A stretch of DNA of 64,000 nucleotides from Nemertoderma westbladi (Eukaryota; Xenacoelomorpha; Nemertodermatida; Nemertodermatidae), in NCBI GenBank assembly GCA_032718475.1, contig JAUCBJ010008382.1:28338-92337 (forward strand). Reading direction: 5' to 3'. The position numbers and the translations under genes are program-made. Position 1 is the first letter of the stretch; each line of letters begins with the position of its first letter. The notes beneath the pieces were generated by a model, which saw only the letters and a program-made list of their open reading frames with translations, was not told the origin of the DNA and searched no databases. This document shows, piece after piece, positions 25,577 to 37,824 of the stretch.

Positions 25577-26155
25577 ACATTGTTAAGTCTGAACGGATTG
25601 CAGTGTGTGTAGATCATCTGTCCGATAAAGAATGGTTAGGAAGTAGGGGCAGCCAATGCTGTAAGGTAAACCCCCAACTAAAGAATAAGTCGTACTACTG
25701 GGTTAGAACGCATACTACCTAATCATTTCGGAGTCTGCATGTCCTGTAGTTTATTTAGGCTTGAGAGTAGTCTGCCATCGTTTAGTCTGTACTTTGTTTG
25801 TGTAAGTCTGTACGGGTAGCGTATAATATTTATTTAGATAATTTGTAGGCTGGATAGTTGTCTGATTGTTGTTAAGTCTGAACGGATTGCAGTGTATGTA
25901 GATCACCTGTCCGATAAAGAACGGTTAGGAAGTAGGGGCAGCCAATGCTGTAAGGTAAACCCCCAACTAAAGAATAAGTCGTACTACTGGGTTAGAACGC
26001 ATACTACCTAATCATTTCGGAGTCTGCATGTCCTGTAGTTTATTTAGGCTTGATAGTAGTCTGTCAGTATTTGGTCTGCATTTTGTTTGAGTAGTTTGTA
26101 CGCGTAGCGTAATATTTATTATTCAGAGTTTATGCGATTATTCGCAACATTCATT
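25577..26155 (+). repeat. Two direct ~289-bp repeats in BEL leader (copy A)
   Basis: The units start around TTAAGTCTGAACGGATTG (GAACGG at 25591 and 25880) and share GGTAAACCCCCAACTAAAG and the CTACTGGGTTAGAACGC block. The same duplication exists in the leaders of copies C and D. Confidence 0.9.
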
Positions 26156-27438
26156 CCCCAAGTTTGTTCCTACAGTAATTGTGTTTGTTATACATACCGC
26201 TATAGTTAAATTAACCCCGGTACTACACGGGCTGCTTGGCGTAGGTAAAGACTGGTGATTTTGTGCATCGGTCACTCCAGCAGATGCCGTGGTTCTTTTA
26301 GCTGTTCAAGTATATTTAACTACTGATTATCTGTTGTACAAGTACTCGTACCTAATTTAGGGTTTAGTGTACAGTGCTTTCCGAAAGTAATTAGTGTAGG
26401 CATTATATTTGTGTTGTAAAGTGGTTGATAGGCACGTTCGATTAGCTCTATTAACTTCTAGGTAGGAACACTCCGTGATACATAACGTAGTACCTATAGC
26501 GATACGGCTATAGGTCGTCAGGCGGTGGTATTTTCCTATCTGGACAACGCAGTGTATTTACTACTACGTATTATTTTCAAATACCGCAGTACCCTGTCCG
26601 TTGTAATAACCAGATTCTAACCCTTTGTTAGGCTGGTTTGTAGACTTCTTGTAAAATTACCCTGAAAATTCGTATTTTGTGTTTTTGTAAATTTTTGTGT
26701 TTATTTAGAGATTGTAATCTCACCCGAATTGTACGTAATTTGTAGTATTAAGTAACTTAGGTAAATTAGTATTATTTGTTTTAGTGTCCTATAAGTAACA
26801 CTTCACTGAAAGCGCACCGCTTTGTGTAGTGATTACTCCCCAGAAATAATAACATTTATTTCAAACATTGACAAAACCCATTAAAACGGGTATATATATA
26901 TTATAAATCAAATCTAACGATTTATAAATAGTAGGCCTACCATACAACCATTAGGTCTCAATATCAGTTGGATTACTGCTCAAATAACGGTAATAAAGTA
27001 AGTAAAGTAACCAAGTAACCCTAAAATTCAGAAATTCAATTATTTAAAATAATTGATATACCGGTATTTACGATAGGCCTATTATCTTTATTTCTATAAA
27101 TTTAGGCTGAAACTATACCGGTACTTTATAATTAATTCTAGTCCAGAATTATAATTATATATACTACAAAACTGTAAGCTGTATACCGGTATTCCCGATA
27201 GGCCTATTATATATTTATATATATTTGTGCTAAAATTATACCGGTATTCTGTGATAAACCTAGTCTGTAATAATAGTTATATATACTATAAGCATACCGG
27301 TATTCTAATATATTATATATATCACGCTACACTGAGTAGCAGTACCGGTAATTAATTACTAGGCTAGCAGTTAATACTGAGTTACTAGACTTGCTCAGAC
27401 TGTAATACAGCAGTAGACATTCAACTGTACACATAAAC
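26156..27438 (+). other. BEL leader, remainder (copy A)
   Basis: Collinear with 52710-54023 (copy C); the first part also matches the end of the window (copy D). Near 27057 and 27182 an ATACCGGTATT...GATAGGCCTATTAT unit repeats at about 125 bp. There is no substantial open frame before the gag ATG at 27439. Confidence 0.8.
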
Positions 27439-30400
27439 ATGTCTGATACTAAGCAGAACCTGTCAGACAGTTTATTAGATGTAACTATCTGCGACTCAGA
27501 TAGAGGCGTAGAACCGTCTAGTCGTAAGTTCAGTTCACCTCCCACTGTGAGGAAGGTCATCCCTCCTGTAGTAATAACAGAACCTAGGCTGGTCCAACAT
27601 CGTAGGTCTATCATAGGCACTCGAGCTCAGGTCAAGCGGGACCAAGAAGCAGCAGAACAGCAACAACCCGCGAGCCAAGAACTTACTTCTCAACGGCCCA
27701 ACAGCTCCAGTAGTGAGGATACTGTAGAACTGACACCAGAACGCGGAGCAAAGATGATGGATGCGGTTTATTCGGATCCCCTTCTCATCCTTCCTGCAGC
27801 CGTACTCACTAGGTTATTGATCGCTGTGGAAGAACACCAGATCGATTGGGCGAGAAGCCAGCGATTCAACTAGAGATAGTTATGCTGGATACACAAGGGA
27901 AGAACTGAAGTCCATGGTCGAGTCGCAATGGAACTTCCCCGGACCCGGACTCCCGTTTGATTTATCAGAAGCTGCCTGGGAAGACATACACCGGATGGGA
28001 GTAGCCAAGGAAACCATCGATCCAGCTGTGTGGAAGAGGTCCGCAGCCGGATACGCACAGGGATTCTTCAGCTCTATGGAGCGAGTAAAAGGACAACTGT
28101 TTCAACAACCACAAGGACCTCAAGAGCAGGGACAACTGCTTTATCAAGTCAGAGAAAGAATTCTACGAATCAGGCTAATATTATCGGCCTTTGAGGAGGC
28201 TTCTAAACGAAGGCAAGACACGTCGTTGCAAGTTGCCGTAAAGACTTGGTTTCAAAGGGTGAGTCTCCAGGTTCAAGGAACAGCTCAGTGGAAAGCTCAG
28301 CTAGAGGAGCGCTCAACCCATGGAGAATCAACAGACGCTACTTTTTCCCAAGTGGAAAGTGAAGCGACGGCAGAGAAGCCGCATAAGAGGGATGCCATTG
28401 ACATCTATCTGTCAGACTATCAACGTTTTTTAGGTGATGACGAGTTGAGGAGAAGGTTAGAGGGACTTAGCCCTAATAGTGAAGGAACCAAGCTTGTGTT
28501 GGATGCCATCGATGTGGAAATGAGGGCTGCGAACCAGGCTAAATTTGATGAACAACTCCGCATCACACGAGCCCAAGAAGAACAAGTAAAGAAAAAACGT
28601 ATAGAAGACAGAAAGAAAGCAGCAGTGGTAGCTGCAGAAGCAGAAAGAAAAGCGGCAGCGGCAGAGGCAGCAGCAGAGGCAAAAGCGGCAGCGGCAGCGG
28701 CAGAGGCAAAAGTGGCAGAGGCAGCAGCAGAGGCAAAAGCGGCAGCGGCAGCGGCAGAGGCAAAAGCGGCAGCGGCAGCGGCAGCGGCAGCGGCAGCGGC
28801 AGAAGCAAAGGCGGCCGAGGCTGAGAGAAAGGCCGCAGAGGCAGTGGCAGAAGCCGAACGGAGAGCGACTGAAGAAACCACCCAATTAGAATTGGAAAAC
28901 ATTCAGGAGAATCAAGACTGCATAAATAAACAGTTAACAGCTAGTAATATGCAGATGATGAATCGATCTACTCCCAAAAGACAGGGATATACATCATCTG
29001 AGGAAGGCGATACCACCGATACTGAAGGCAAGGGAAATAGATCTCGTCTAAGTAGACGTAAAAGAACATTCTACCGTCAGAAATTGCCTGATTTGCCTCC
29101 AGCTGTTAGAAGGCAACTAAATAACACCAACTTAGGTAGTACAGAGCCCACAGACCAAATAATTAAAATAGAAAGACTCCCTACTATAGTAGATGAGCCT
29201 GAAATAATTAGGCCTGTTTTTGAAATCACCCCTTCGGTGATAGACACACCTGTGCTCCCTGAAACTACCTCTAAATTCCCTCTGCATAGCACTAAGCTAC
29301 CTGTGCCCCATAGAACTGCCCAGGAGACAGTTCAGGTCCTGGACCCCGAGCGAAATATTCCTGATTTGTCGCCCGTTGTCCCTCGTCCGCTCGCTACAAC
29401 GTTGGCGACTCCCGCTTCGGCGGTCGAATGGGTGGACGAGAGACGGCGGGGGATGGATCTCCTGCTCGGGCAGATGCAGGAGACGGTTCAGCAATTCAAG
29501 GGCACAGTAAGGGAAAGTAGGCTTGAGTTGCAAGAAGTGCAGCAAAGTATCGCGCTAGAACGCGATAAATTAGTAAATACACAAAAGGGTATACCACCAC
29601 CCTCTGTAACAATGTGTCAACCTGTTAGGTCTGAAGTATCGCATGCGCAAGGTGTGGAGCCTACACGCATCTATACTGCTAGCGAAGTAGAAACTCCTAT
29701 AGTGAACCCTATTAAGGGTAATTATAGACTTGTTGATAATGACATTCCCTATAGAACTGATCATAATCCGAGAAATTTATATACCGATAACTCGATATTA
29801 AATAACACGATGGCCCAAGAAAGTTTTACGCGTCAAATGGCTAGAACCGAAGCCCGGCAAGCGGTAAAGGTGGGAGAGATCGTCAAGTTCAATGGAGATG
29901 AGATGAAATGGTTACCTTTTAATGAATATTACAAAGATAACATACAGAACTCTGTACTATCTAATGGAGAAAAACTTAGATACCTCATCGAGTGCTTGGA
30001 AGGATCTCCCAAGTTAATGGCGTTAAAGTTTATTGGACATCCAGACGGATTAAGACAAGTTTGGGATACACTAAACATCAGGTATGGTAATAGGAATAAC
30101 ATCGCTGGGTATTTGTATGCAAAGTTGGTAGCGCCCCGAAAGTTTATTAGCAGCGGAATTATAGAGTTTTCCGATGAGATTCAGGAGATCTGCAGACAAT
30201 TAGATTGGCTAGGTAAGTCTCATGAGTATCAGAACACTATGGTTATTAGAGCAGTAGCTTCTACTTTACCGAAGGGTGGAGTAGGCACACGCTGGGATAA
30301 GAAAGTGTTATATATGATGGAACAACAACGACGAGACCCTACCATGGCTGATCTCATGTCATTCCTAGATGGAGAAGTGAAATTACAGCTCCTAAGGCAG

Positions 30401-32461
30401 TCCAGAGAGAAGACACTGGAAAACAAGGTAAGTGAGAAACCCGTTTCTAGGAGAAGGGTAACACCAGTGTGTTATACAGACGACGGCGAAAGCCAGACTT
30501 CTCAAGGAGAGGATAGCGGGAAAGACACTAAAAGATCTAATTATGTCAATAAAACGCCTAAAGACCAGGTAAGTAAATTCAAGTCTCGAACCAATGACCG
30601 AAGAGAACAGGTAAGAAAAACTCCTCCTACGTCTCCCAAGAGAATTCAGGTGAGAAAGCCCGAAGAAAGAACAAGTGTGCACCACACAGCACAGGTTAAA
30701 GTAAGTAACATCAAACCCAAATGTGTGCTGTGCGACGGGCCCCACTGCTTGAATATGTGCGATGAATTCTTAAAGAAATCATTAAAAGAGAGACGGGAAG
30801 TCATGTGGGATAAGCGGTTGTGTTATAATTGCCTCAGACGAGGACACCAACGGCGAACCTGTCACTCCGACGCAAGGTGTGCAAAGTGCGGTGCGAAACA
30901 TCATATCTTGTTGCACACTGAATTCGAGCGAAATAGTCCGAGTCAGGTGAGTGATTCCGAACTACATGTCCAATTCAGTGATGTGAACGACACTGATCAA
31001 TCTGAGATGGAAGGATTCTATACGGACGAGTTCTCCGACCAAAACGAATCCTGTTACTTAATAAACACCACCGTAGTGTATCGAGCACTCATTTATAAGA
31101 AGGACACAGACAGCGACCTCACCCTAACTACTTCAGATCAACAACAATCTTGGAAAGCGCCAACTTCAAATGTAGGAATCCGAGAATTTCCTGTAGTCCA
31201 GTTACGGGTCCACGGACCTCAGAAGAGCTATATAGTGAACGCCCTCCTGGACTCCGGCAGCACAGGAACATTCATTGATAAAGAACTAGCCGAAGACATC
31301 TTCGCTGGACAACCCAAGTTCCGAACCAAGCTAAATATGTCCGGCATTATGCAAGTTTGGAAATCTACAATAACAGCGGATTATTATGTAGGAGCGTTGT
31401 CCACCTCCCAGGACGAACTAGGAGAACATAGCATAAGGTCAGTGAAAATGGTGGCTATAAAGAACTTTGCTACTACTCAAGCAGACCTTTATAATTGGGA
31501 CGAGGATGAGAGCATCCAACATCTTAAGATACCTCGATTCCAGACTGATTATCCTGGAGTGCAAATACTCATCGGCCAAAACGCGCATGAGGCGCTGGAG
31601 ACATTAGAGAAACGGCCTGCTCAACCGCAGCCACTACAGACCTATGCGGTAAGAACTAGAGTAGGTTGGTACCTTACTGGACCTTCCCGAAGAACGCTCA
31701 GAGAAAGACTGCTTCAAGATCGCGTCTGCCAGGTGAGTAAATGGGAAGACGATACTAGTGAGGGAGACGACCCAACTGAGGGAACACCATACTCCTCAGA
31801 TAATGACGATATTAGCTCCAATGTAGATCAATGGAGATATTGCCCCAAGAAGTTTAATCCAACTGACATCGCTTCCTGAGGAGCAACTCCTCAAGAACTG
31901 ACAGATACTACAGACCGGTTAGGTGAACCCGACTTCCTGAGTAAGGAGGATGAATGGCCTCCCCATCTTACTCCGACTGAGATTAGACCAGCCAAGGGAG
32001 CGGAGAAAGTCAAACCTAAAACCCGGACGGGTGGATCGGAGTTATTTGAACCCGGGATAGATCTGTCGGTATTACATATTGCCAGGGACGACGCCGTGGA
32101 TCTGGACCTCCCCACCGCGAGTGGATCCTTCATGAAGATCAGAGAGAGCGATTGGAGCTCTGGAACATCAGACGTCTCGCAGGGACTCTCACCTCTCCTG
32201 CAGGGAGCGACGGACCACTATAGCTCCTGGAATCGGCTTTGTAAGGCCGTCGTGTACCTAGAGCGATGTTTCTATCGTCACTATTCCAGGACGAAGAGGA
32301 AACCTGGAATTGTATTCGGGATGCAGCGACTCAATCACCCAGTCGGTCGTTTGTGTTTACCGGAAGGGAATGGAGGACTCTCCGGAAACTGTGGAAGGCA
32401 AGATTCTCTTCCCACGACCACCTCCCTAATCCTTCAAACATCTAGGGACTCCATAACGTAA
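27439..32461 (+). pseudogene. BEL gag-protease polyprotein with RT deleted (copy A)
   Basis: Translation starts MSDTKQNLSD. One extra base near 27865 shifts the frame, relative to copy C; homology continues in the frame of 27914-31879. Within that frame: an Ala/Glu/Lys coiled-coil-like stretch (residues about 235-325), a DUF1759-like gag core (650-740, VKFNGDEMKWLPFNEYY), three zinc motifs (936-1000, including CYNCLRRGHQRRTC), and an aspartic protease with LLDSGSTGTFID (about 1112). Soon after YAVRTRVGWYLTGPS the sequence jumps to WRYC...NPTDIAS, a motif normally found after RT, so reverse transcriptase and most of RNase H are absent. A TGA at 31877-31879 interrupts it, then the same frame runs on to 32461 through a remnant resembling the region before integrase. 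Confidence 0.88.
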
Positions 32462-34109
32462 CAACATATGGAGTGGGTGTGTGACTCTATTATTTTATAT
32501 TATTTTATTATTTTTATATTTATGTATGTATTACTACGTAATTTTATTATAATCGTTTTATTTAATTTAGTAGAATCTTATTTAACGATTATTTAGTAGA
32601 ATAGTGCAATATATTCGTGTTTATTGCGTACGTAATTACGTATATATTATATTTAGTGCGACGGCGAGAAATAATTCTTTTTCTCTTTCCTTACTGTCCG
32701 TATTATATTATAAATACGTAACTACAGTAAGATGAAATGTCCGTACTTATTAAAGTACAATAAAGCCACTACTATATTTAAGTATTATTGGTAGGCAGAG
32801 TATTAGGAATGCAAAGTTCAGATCCTCGTGTCTCGGCTAAACCAAGCTCTGGGTAGACCTTGGAAACGACTTGCCTCTTCACACTGACATTGCTTCGTGC
32901 GATATTGCTCTCATACCGTATATTAAATAATACATATAGTAGCGTGATGTCCCTTTAACAGTAGCGTATAACGCAAAATAAATCTGTTAAACCCTTTGAC
33001 CATCTGTAATTCTAGTCGATTAAGATATCGCGGCACCCACCGATATACTTGAAAGACAAATTCTAGAATCAGTGGTTAACGTCCCCAGACAAGTTCTGGA
33101 ATAAATCGGTGCCCATCTCAAATATTAATTATTTAATATTTGCAAATCTAATAAATCAAAATCTGTAAAATTCAGATCCTTCAACAATTCTAGTCAATTA
33201 AGATATCGTAGCATTTACCGATATTCTTAAAAAGACAATTGTCATAGAATTAAGGATCTTGTGTCCCCAGACATGTTCTAGAATCAAAACATGTCCATTT
33301 AATTATCAAATAATAAAATTTCAGGGAATAATTTAAATTCATGCCTTTTAATGAATTTAATAAATTGCCATTTTTACGCAATTTATAACATTCCCAAAAT
33401 TCCATTAATTAATAGATCAAGGGAGCGGAGATTTATCTTATTATGCATATGAGTGTGCGAAAGTCTCCCAAACATAGTCAATAGCCGATAAAATTCATAA
33501 AGTCATGTATAAAACAGAACGTTGACTATTAAAGAATACTATTAAATAACATCCCAGATCTGTATGCATTGGAATTACCCTAATTCTACCGCTAGCTTTG
33601 CATAATGTCACCATAGCAACAACCACGCTAGAATTAGAATTGAGTTAAAAGAACAATAGAAAGCTTGTCCCATTGAATAGCATAGGGAATAAATAGCGCA
33701 CTACTAGTATCCAAGGATACATAATAATACAGTGACATTCTGGAAGGCATTGACTAACGGACAAATGGCCCGAATGTGCGTAGTTGTGACCAGTTGTGTG
33801 GTATTTGTGAGTTTATAGGCGAATGTTACTGCTAAAGTGTGTTTACAGTAGCTAGTCGCAATCGTGAAAGTAACCTAACTCTCCAAGGAAAACCTGAAGT
33901 ACATCTAAGCCTTTGGGACGGACAGTCGAGTGACTTGTGCCGGTTGTCGTTGTCGTTGTGCGGCTACGTCGTTGGCGAAAGTACATCGGCGGCGACACAT
34001 CGGCGCTGAGGATCTCACACTGTCCGGGGGGCAAAGAGGGGTAGGCAGCGACGCCCGCTCGCCTAAATATAAACTCATTATGATATGGATAAACTCATAT
34101 ATAGCAAAT
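32462..34109 (+). other. Conserved noncoding spacer between gag and ORF3 (copy A)
   Basis: AT-rich, no long ORF, but collinear with 57838-59458 of copy B and nearly identical in places. It contains two imperfect direct repeats 178 bp apart, starting AATTCTAGTCGATTAAGATA at 33008 and a variant at 33186, each followed by CCCCAGACA and GTTCT. A block at 32800-32905 is also strongly conserved. It may hold the promoter or splice acceptor for ORF3; this is inference. Confidence 0.75.
33008..33300 (+). repeat. 178-bp-period repeat in BEL spacer
   Basis: Two diverged copies share TTAAGATATCG, CACCGATAT/TTACCGATAT, AGAATTAAGG/AGAATCAGTGG and GTCCCCAGACA elements. Copy B carries both repeats as well, so the duplication is ancestral. 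Confidence 0.75.
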
Positions 34110-35632
34110 ATGACGGAGTTGATAGAAGATATTCTTGGTATCGGGGAGCGATATACTCTACTTTTACAAGCGTTTGTTGATAGCTTAATACGCGGCGACG
34201 TTAGTCCAACTGCTGCGGAGGACGATGGTCGTTATATCGAACCGCCAATGTCCCAAGAGCAGCTCGCGCGCGAGTTGGATTATAGAAAATTCGCTGCTCG
34301 ATATACGCAGCGTAATGGTACGTATATGGCCTTCTTAACTACTGGTCATACTATCGATTTACACGATATAGACGATATAGACACCAAAAGGGAAATGGTT
34401 CTATTTAAATATCATACCCAGCGGGGGCGGAACAATAAACCGAGAATCGAACATGAGAATTCTATGCGAAACCGAATCGAAAGTACAGATGTTGAAGAGC
34501 CGGATAAACGCAGCGACTTCACCAAATACTTGGAATTATTGAGAGAAACCTATCTCGATATTACCAGTCAACAGAATCTAGAAACTCGATATCCTCAAGG
34601 TATACATCATGACCGCATGGTAGAACTCAAACGGCTCTATTCCACTATGATGTATCTTACCGCCGATCGACCGCTACCTGTTGTACCGGATAGCTTCGAA
34701 CGGATGGAGGAGTATTGTTAGCTGGAGAAGGATCACTCGCGTTTCCCCTACAAGACGTGTGTCTTTGGTGTTATTGTGATGAATGCCCAAGACCCAACCA
34801 ACAAACAGAAAGACATAAACATCCGCGGAGACGTTGCTTTAAACACGGTTTTACTCGCTATATTTACGGGAGTTTCGACCGAAACTTGTTCAATGTATCA
34901 CCTACGCTCGTTCGACTCAGACGATCCTTAAATAAACCAATGATCAGAGTTTCGGAATACTCGATCAGAGCTCCTCATTCCCTAGTGAGACCTCAGACTC
35001 TTGATCCTATTAGTATGACGGATCCTCCCGAGCTGTACTCACTGCTCAAAGATCTAGTGTTACCTGAACGATTAGTCGGTGGCACCCCAGTTGTGGGTTT
35101 CTTAGATATTAGCCCATCCTACCTAGCCGGATTGGGACGCGGACATTTAATATCGCCGTTTAACCCTTACCATCGTCCCGGCTTGACACGATATAACCTG
35201 TCACCAAAGTGGCGGAGAACGTTGTACCAAACGAGTTAAACGCTATTCTATAAAGATCAAAAAAGAAACCTGCGTTTGTTCAGATAAACGTAAGTTATAA
35301 CAGTAAGTCCAATCGATAAACGAATTGGCCTTATCTCAGTTCGATTGGGAAATCTCGAATCTCAAAGAAGATATCAAGCTTAGAAAACCCTATTCTCTGC
35401 GAGAGTTTTTGAACGAACGTCTCCCATGACAAGCGGAGGAAAATCAGCTCGAGGAGAAGCATATCGAAATGGACGAGACACCGATCGTAACCCTGCACCT
35501 TCTGATGCAATTATATTGCACCCTTCGCCTAGGAGCTACAGCCCTCCTCGTAAAGTGGCTCGCCCCAAAGAGAAAAAGACTCTGGCTAGCTTTAAAAAAC
35601 TGCGTAAACGCCGTCCGCGCAAGAAAGACTAG
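34110..35632 (+). pseudogene. BEL ORF3, unknown protein, frameshifted (copy A)
   Basis: The first part (34110-34721, 203 residues) starts MTELIEDILGIGERYT and for about 136 residues matches copy B. It is acidic, probably mostly helical, with EQLARELDYRKFAARYT as the best-conserved stretch. A second frame (34715-35239) has a Cys-rich CLWCYCDEC cluster and RRCFKHG. The last part (35426-35632) matches the copy B C-terminus, ending in KKLRKRRPRKKD. The middle does not match copy B, so each copy may keep a different part of a longer protein. No signal peptide or hydrophobic membrane span is visible, which argues against an envelope protein. I do not recognise the family. Confidence 0.6.
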
Positions 35633-35702
35633 CTGTTTAGAGTATTTATGTATATTAGAAATTGTGATTTTGTATATTTTATAGACTTAAATCCCATTTT
35701 CT

Positions 35703-35710
35703 GGGAGGGG
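35703..35710 (+). other. Polypurine tract, copy A
   Basis: GGGAGGGG lies immediately before the TGTAAAAGC start of the 3' LTR, the position expected for plus-strand DNA priming. Confidence 0.8.
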
Positions 35711-36870
35711 TGTAAAAGCTTTTGTGGGATAACTGATTCGTTTGCCTTGCTAACCAGTTCCCCCCAGGCGCTAGAATACTCTAAAAAGGGATCTATAACT
35801 CGAATAGCACAAGCTACCGGCTGATTGGCTGATTCGCTGTGCGAAGGGATCTGGGCTACGTTTGATTGTCCAACCAGCTTGGGAAAGTATCTGCCAATAG
35901 GATTTGAGTTGATTTTGATTTCGACCTATCACAGATCTACTGAACTGAATTTTCCTATCTGTATGCTCTTTCTCTGTGTTGGGTGGAAGCCTTTGTAAAT
36001 AAGGTTATTCTTATCAGTTTTCAGTGTTGTTGGTCTTTCTTTCCTGAGCCAGGAGAGAACGGCTTGTAAATATTTTGTGCTTTTCTGTTTTAGTCTAACA
36101 CTAGTAGGCTTAATTATAAAGGGCATATATCCGTTATCACAAACTGATGAACAAACTAATGAACTTAACGCACACTGAATCACTGTGCATACTTTTATAT
36201 TGTTATACTGCTATTTACTGTCAGTTCTTCATAATATGGTTGATGAATTATTATATTTGGAATAACGATAAATAACCCCGAAACCCAATATTCTTGATAT
36301 ACCGAAGGTAAGAGAGAAAGGTTACATATAACGATTGTGACTTATGTTAAAGTGGTTTGAAGTGAATCTAATGTTATTTGATAGACCCTACATGAGTCAG
36401 TCCGTGTTCCTTTTATATATAACTAAAATCAGTGAAGATCGGCAGATCAGTGTGCAGTATTGTGCAGCATTGTGTATGAGTGAGCCTGATAACGAAGCAT
36501 TTCCTAAAGAATGCGCCATATATGTGAATTATAACTAAGCCATATCGTTGTGAGTAGTTTAAGTCATAACTCTGTTTATATAGATAGAGCGCCACGTCCT
36601 AAAGGAACTGTTAATATTCCCCGAAGGTGAATAATATTGTCAGAGATTATATAATACTGTCAGTCGAATAATACATTAGGCTTACATAGCAATAAAATTA
36701 AGCCGTCGAACCCAATCTCCCGGGTATATCCAGCGGGTGAATGATCGCGCACAGATTGGTTTCGACTAGTGTAGTGAATTAAATACTCGTCATAGACTAA
36801 AGGTGATTTATTATCTAGAAGACATCCTAATTTGGCGGGTTAAACTGCCAAAGGTCTGAAAGCGCGAACA
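35711..36870 (+). mobile_element. 3' LTR of BEL-like copy A
   Basis: 1,160 bp, TG at the start and CA at the end (GCGCGAACA). The right boundary is supported by independent copies: in C and D leader sequence follows at this point, while in A an exon follows and in B the gag of copy C follows. An AATAAA is present at 36691-36696. Small open frames within it are not conserved genes. Confidence 0.88.
36691..36696 (+). terminator. Poly(A) signal in LTR A
   Basis: AATAAA about 175 bp before the LTR end, also present at the matching place in LTR D (62653-62658). The corresponding sites in C and B are altered. Confidence 0.6.
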
Positions 36871-37043
36871 AACAGCTTACGTTGGTTGTGTTCCAACGCT
36901 TCCAGTTTCTTCCCCAATAATTCTTGCTGCTGAAGCACCTTGTTAATTTTTGACAGAATTTCCACACCTATAGATTTGGATGGTGCCACAGCCACAGGGC
37001 TCTCCGTTGAAGAGGTGTTGTTAGTGTCTGATAATGGGTAAAC
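36871..37043 (-). pseudogene. Exon 3 of CACTA-associated gene, cut by BEL LTR
   Basis: On the minus strand an acceptor TTTCAG precedes the exon at 37043. The frame (phase 0) gives a Ser/Thr-rich start and then ILSKINKVLQQQELLGKK, a coiled-coil-like glutamine-rich stretch typical of the region before the C-terminal domain in DUF4806-type proteins. The exon stops at the LTR end (36870), so the C-terminal domain is missing from this locus. Confidence 0.65.
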
Positions 37044-37159
37044 CTGAAATTAGATAAAAATAAAATAAATATAAAAATAATATCTATAAAATAAATAGAT
37101 ATAGAGATAAATACGTGCATACTGTATAAGGGTCTATCGATTATTTGATTAAGAGTTAA

Positions 37160-37425
37160 TTAATTGGGAATATGTGGTACAACCACCATTGGGGACATTT
37201 GGTGCAACCATCGTTGGGGAGTAGATGTGGGGTCGCCACGACCGGGGAGTAGATTTGATGCAGTCAACGTTGATGAGATATGGTGCAGCCACCATTGGGG
37301 AGAAGATGCGGTACAGCCTAGAATTGGGGAGTAGATAGCCACCATTCGAGACTATTGTGGTGCAACAACCAAATTGTGGAGTAGATGTGTTGAAACCACC
37401 ATTGGGGAGTAAATGTGATGCCGCC
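37160..37425 (+). repeat. Degenerate ~40-bp minisatellite in an intron
   Basis: Six to seven imperfect units share GGGGAGTAGAT and ACCACCATT / AACCATCGTT. It lies between exons 2 and 3 of the minus-strand gene. Confidence 0.75.
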
Positions 37426-37824
37426 ACAGCAAAGGCGATAAAGGGTTAATGCAATATAAATTAAAATGAAAATATTTCTTTGTCCAGAAGTGAATTTAGT
37501 ACTGTAACATGCACTCGCCGTATAACCTGGCTCGCCCTACGAACATGAACATTCATTAACTATTAATGAGTGGGCAATATATTGTACTAACATTATTATC
37601 CTCTATATCTGCAACTGAGAGTGTTGTATACAGGTGATTATTGTCAGTCAATATCTAGAGAAAAGTTCACCTGTGCGGCCAAGTCATTAATCCGGCTCTG
37701 GACACTACAGTATATAATGGGGCAGCTGTCAACAATAAAGTAGATTGGGGAAATACAACAAATAATTTTTCTATTAATTTTAATTAACAAATGTAGGCTA
37801 TATTCTTAGCTCAGATATTCTTAC
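37426..37824. other. Intron sequence, no other feature
   Basis: Rest of the inferred intron between exons 2 and 3. No gene or repeat recognised. Confidence 0.5.

Larger units (their letters stand above)
25577..36870 (+). mobile_element. BEL/Pao-like LTR element, copy A, 5' LTR missing
   Basis: In order: leader (25577-27438), gag-protease region with a large internal pol deletion (27439-32461), conserved noncoding spacer (32462-34109), ORF3 (34110-35632), purine tract (35703-35710) and 3' LTR (35711-36870). The 5' LTR and first part of the leader are replaced by LINE sequence, so the copy is chimeric or deleted. The 3' LTR ends inside an exon of a minus-strand gene. Family assignment rests on the gag layout (DUF1759-like region, zinc knuckles, DSGS protease) and the remaining DIAS-type pol motif, all characteristic of BEL/Pao. 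Confidence 0.85.

Noticed and set aside
26870-27320. ACCGGTA/TAGGCCTA palindromes as regulatory sites
   Set aside because: These words recur widely in the leader and elsewhere in this window, so no specific role can be claimed beyond the conserved pair next to the LTR.
28420-28902. Minus-strand Ala/Ser-rich, Cys/Arg-rich and Leu/Pro-rich frames opposite the BEL gag
   Set aside because: Shadows of the GCAGCG-rich Gag coiled-coil repeat; not found as separate genes.
32800-32905. Possible tRNA-like or SINE-like block in the BEL spacer
   Set aside because: GTTCAGATCC loosely resembles a box B but does not fit the consensus, and no convincing box A or cloverleaf is visible.
34110-35632. ORF3 as an envelope glycoprotein
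   Set aside because: Position fits, but neither copy shows a signal peptide, membrane anchor or fusion-peptide-like segment, and a zinc knuckle and basic tail argue for nucleic-acid binding.
36344-36538. Small conserved frames within the LTRs (also 62307-62501)
   Set aside because: They are conserved because the LTRs are homologous; they lie in the LTR and are broken in copies B and C.
37149-37427. Minus-strand frames in the 37.2-kb minisatellite
   Set aside because: Repetitive, lies in an inferred intron, no homology recognised.
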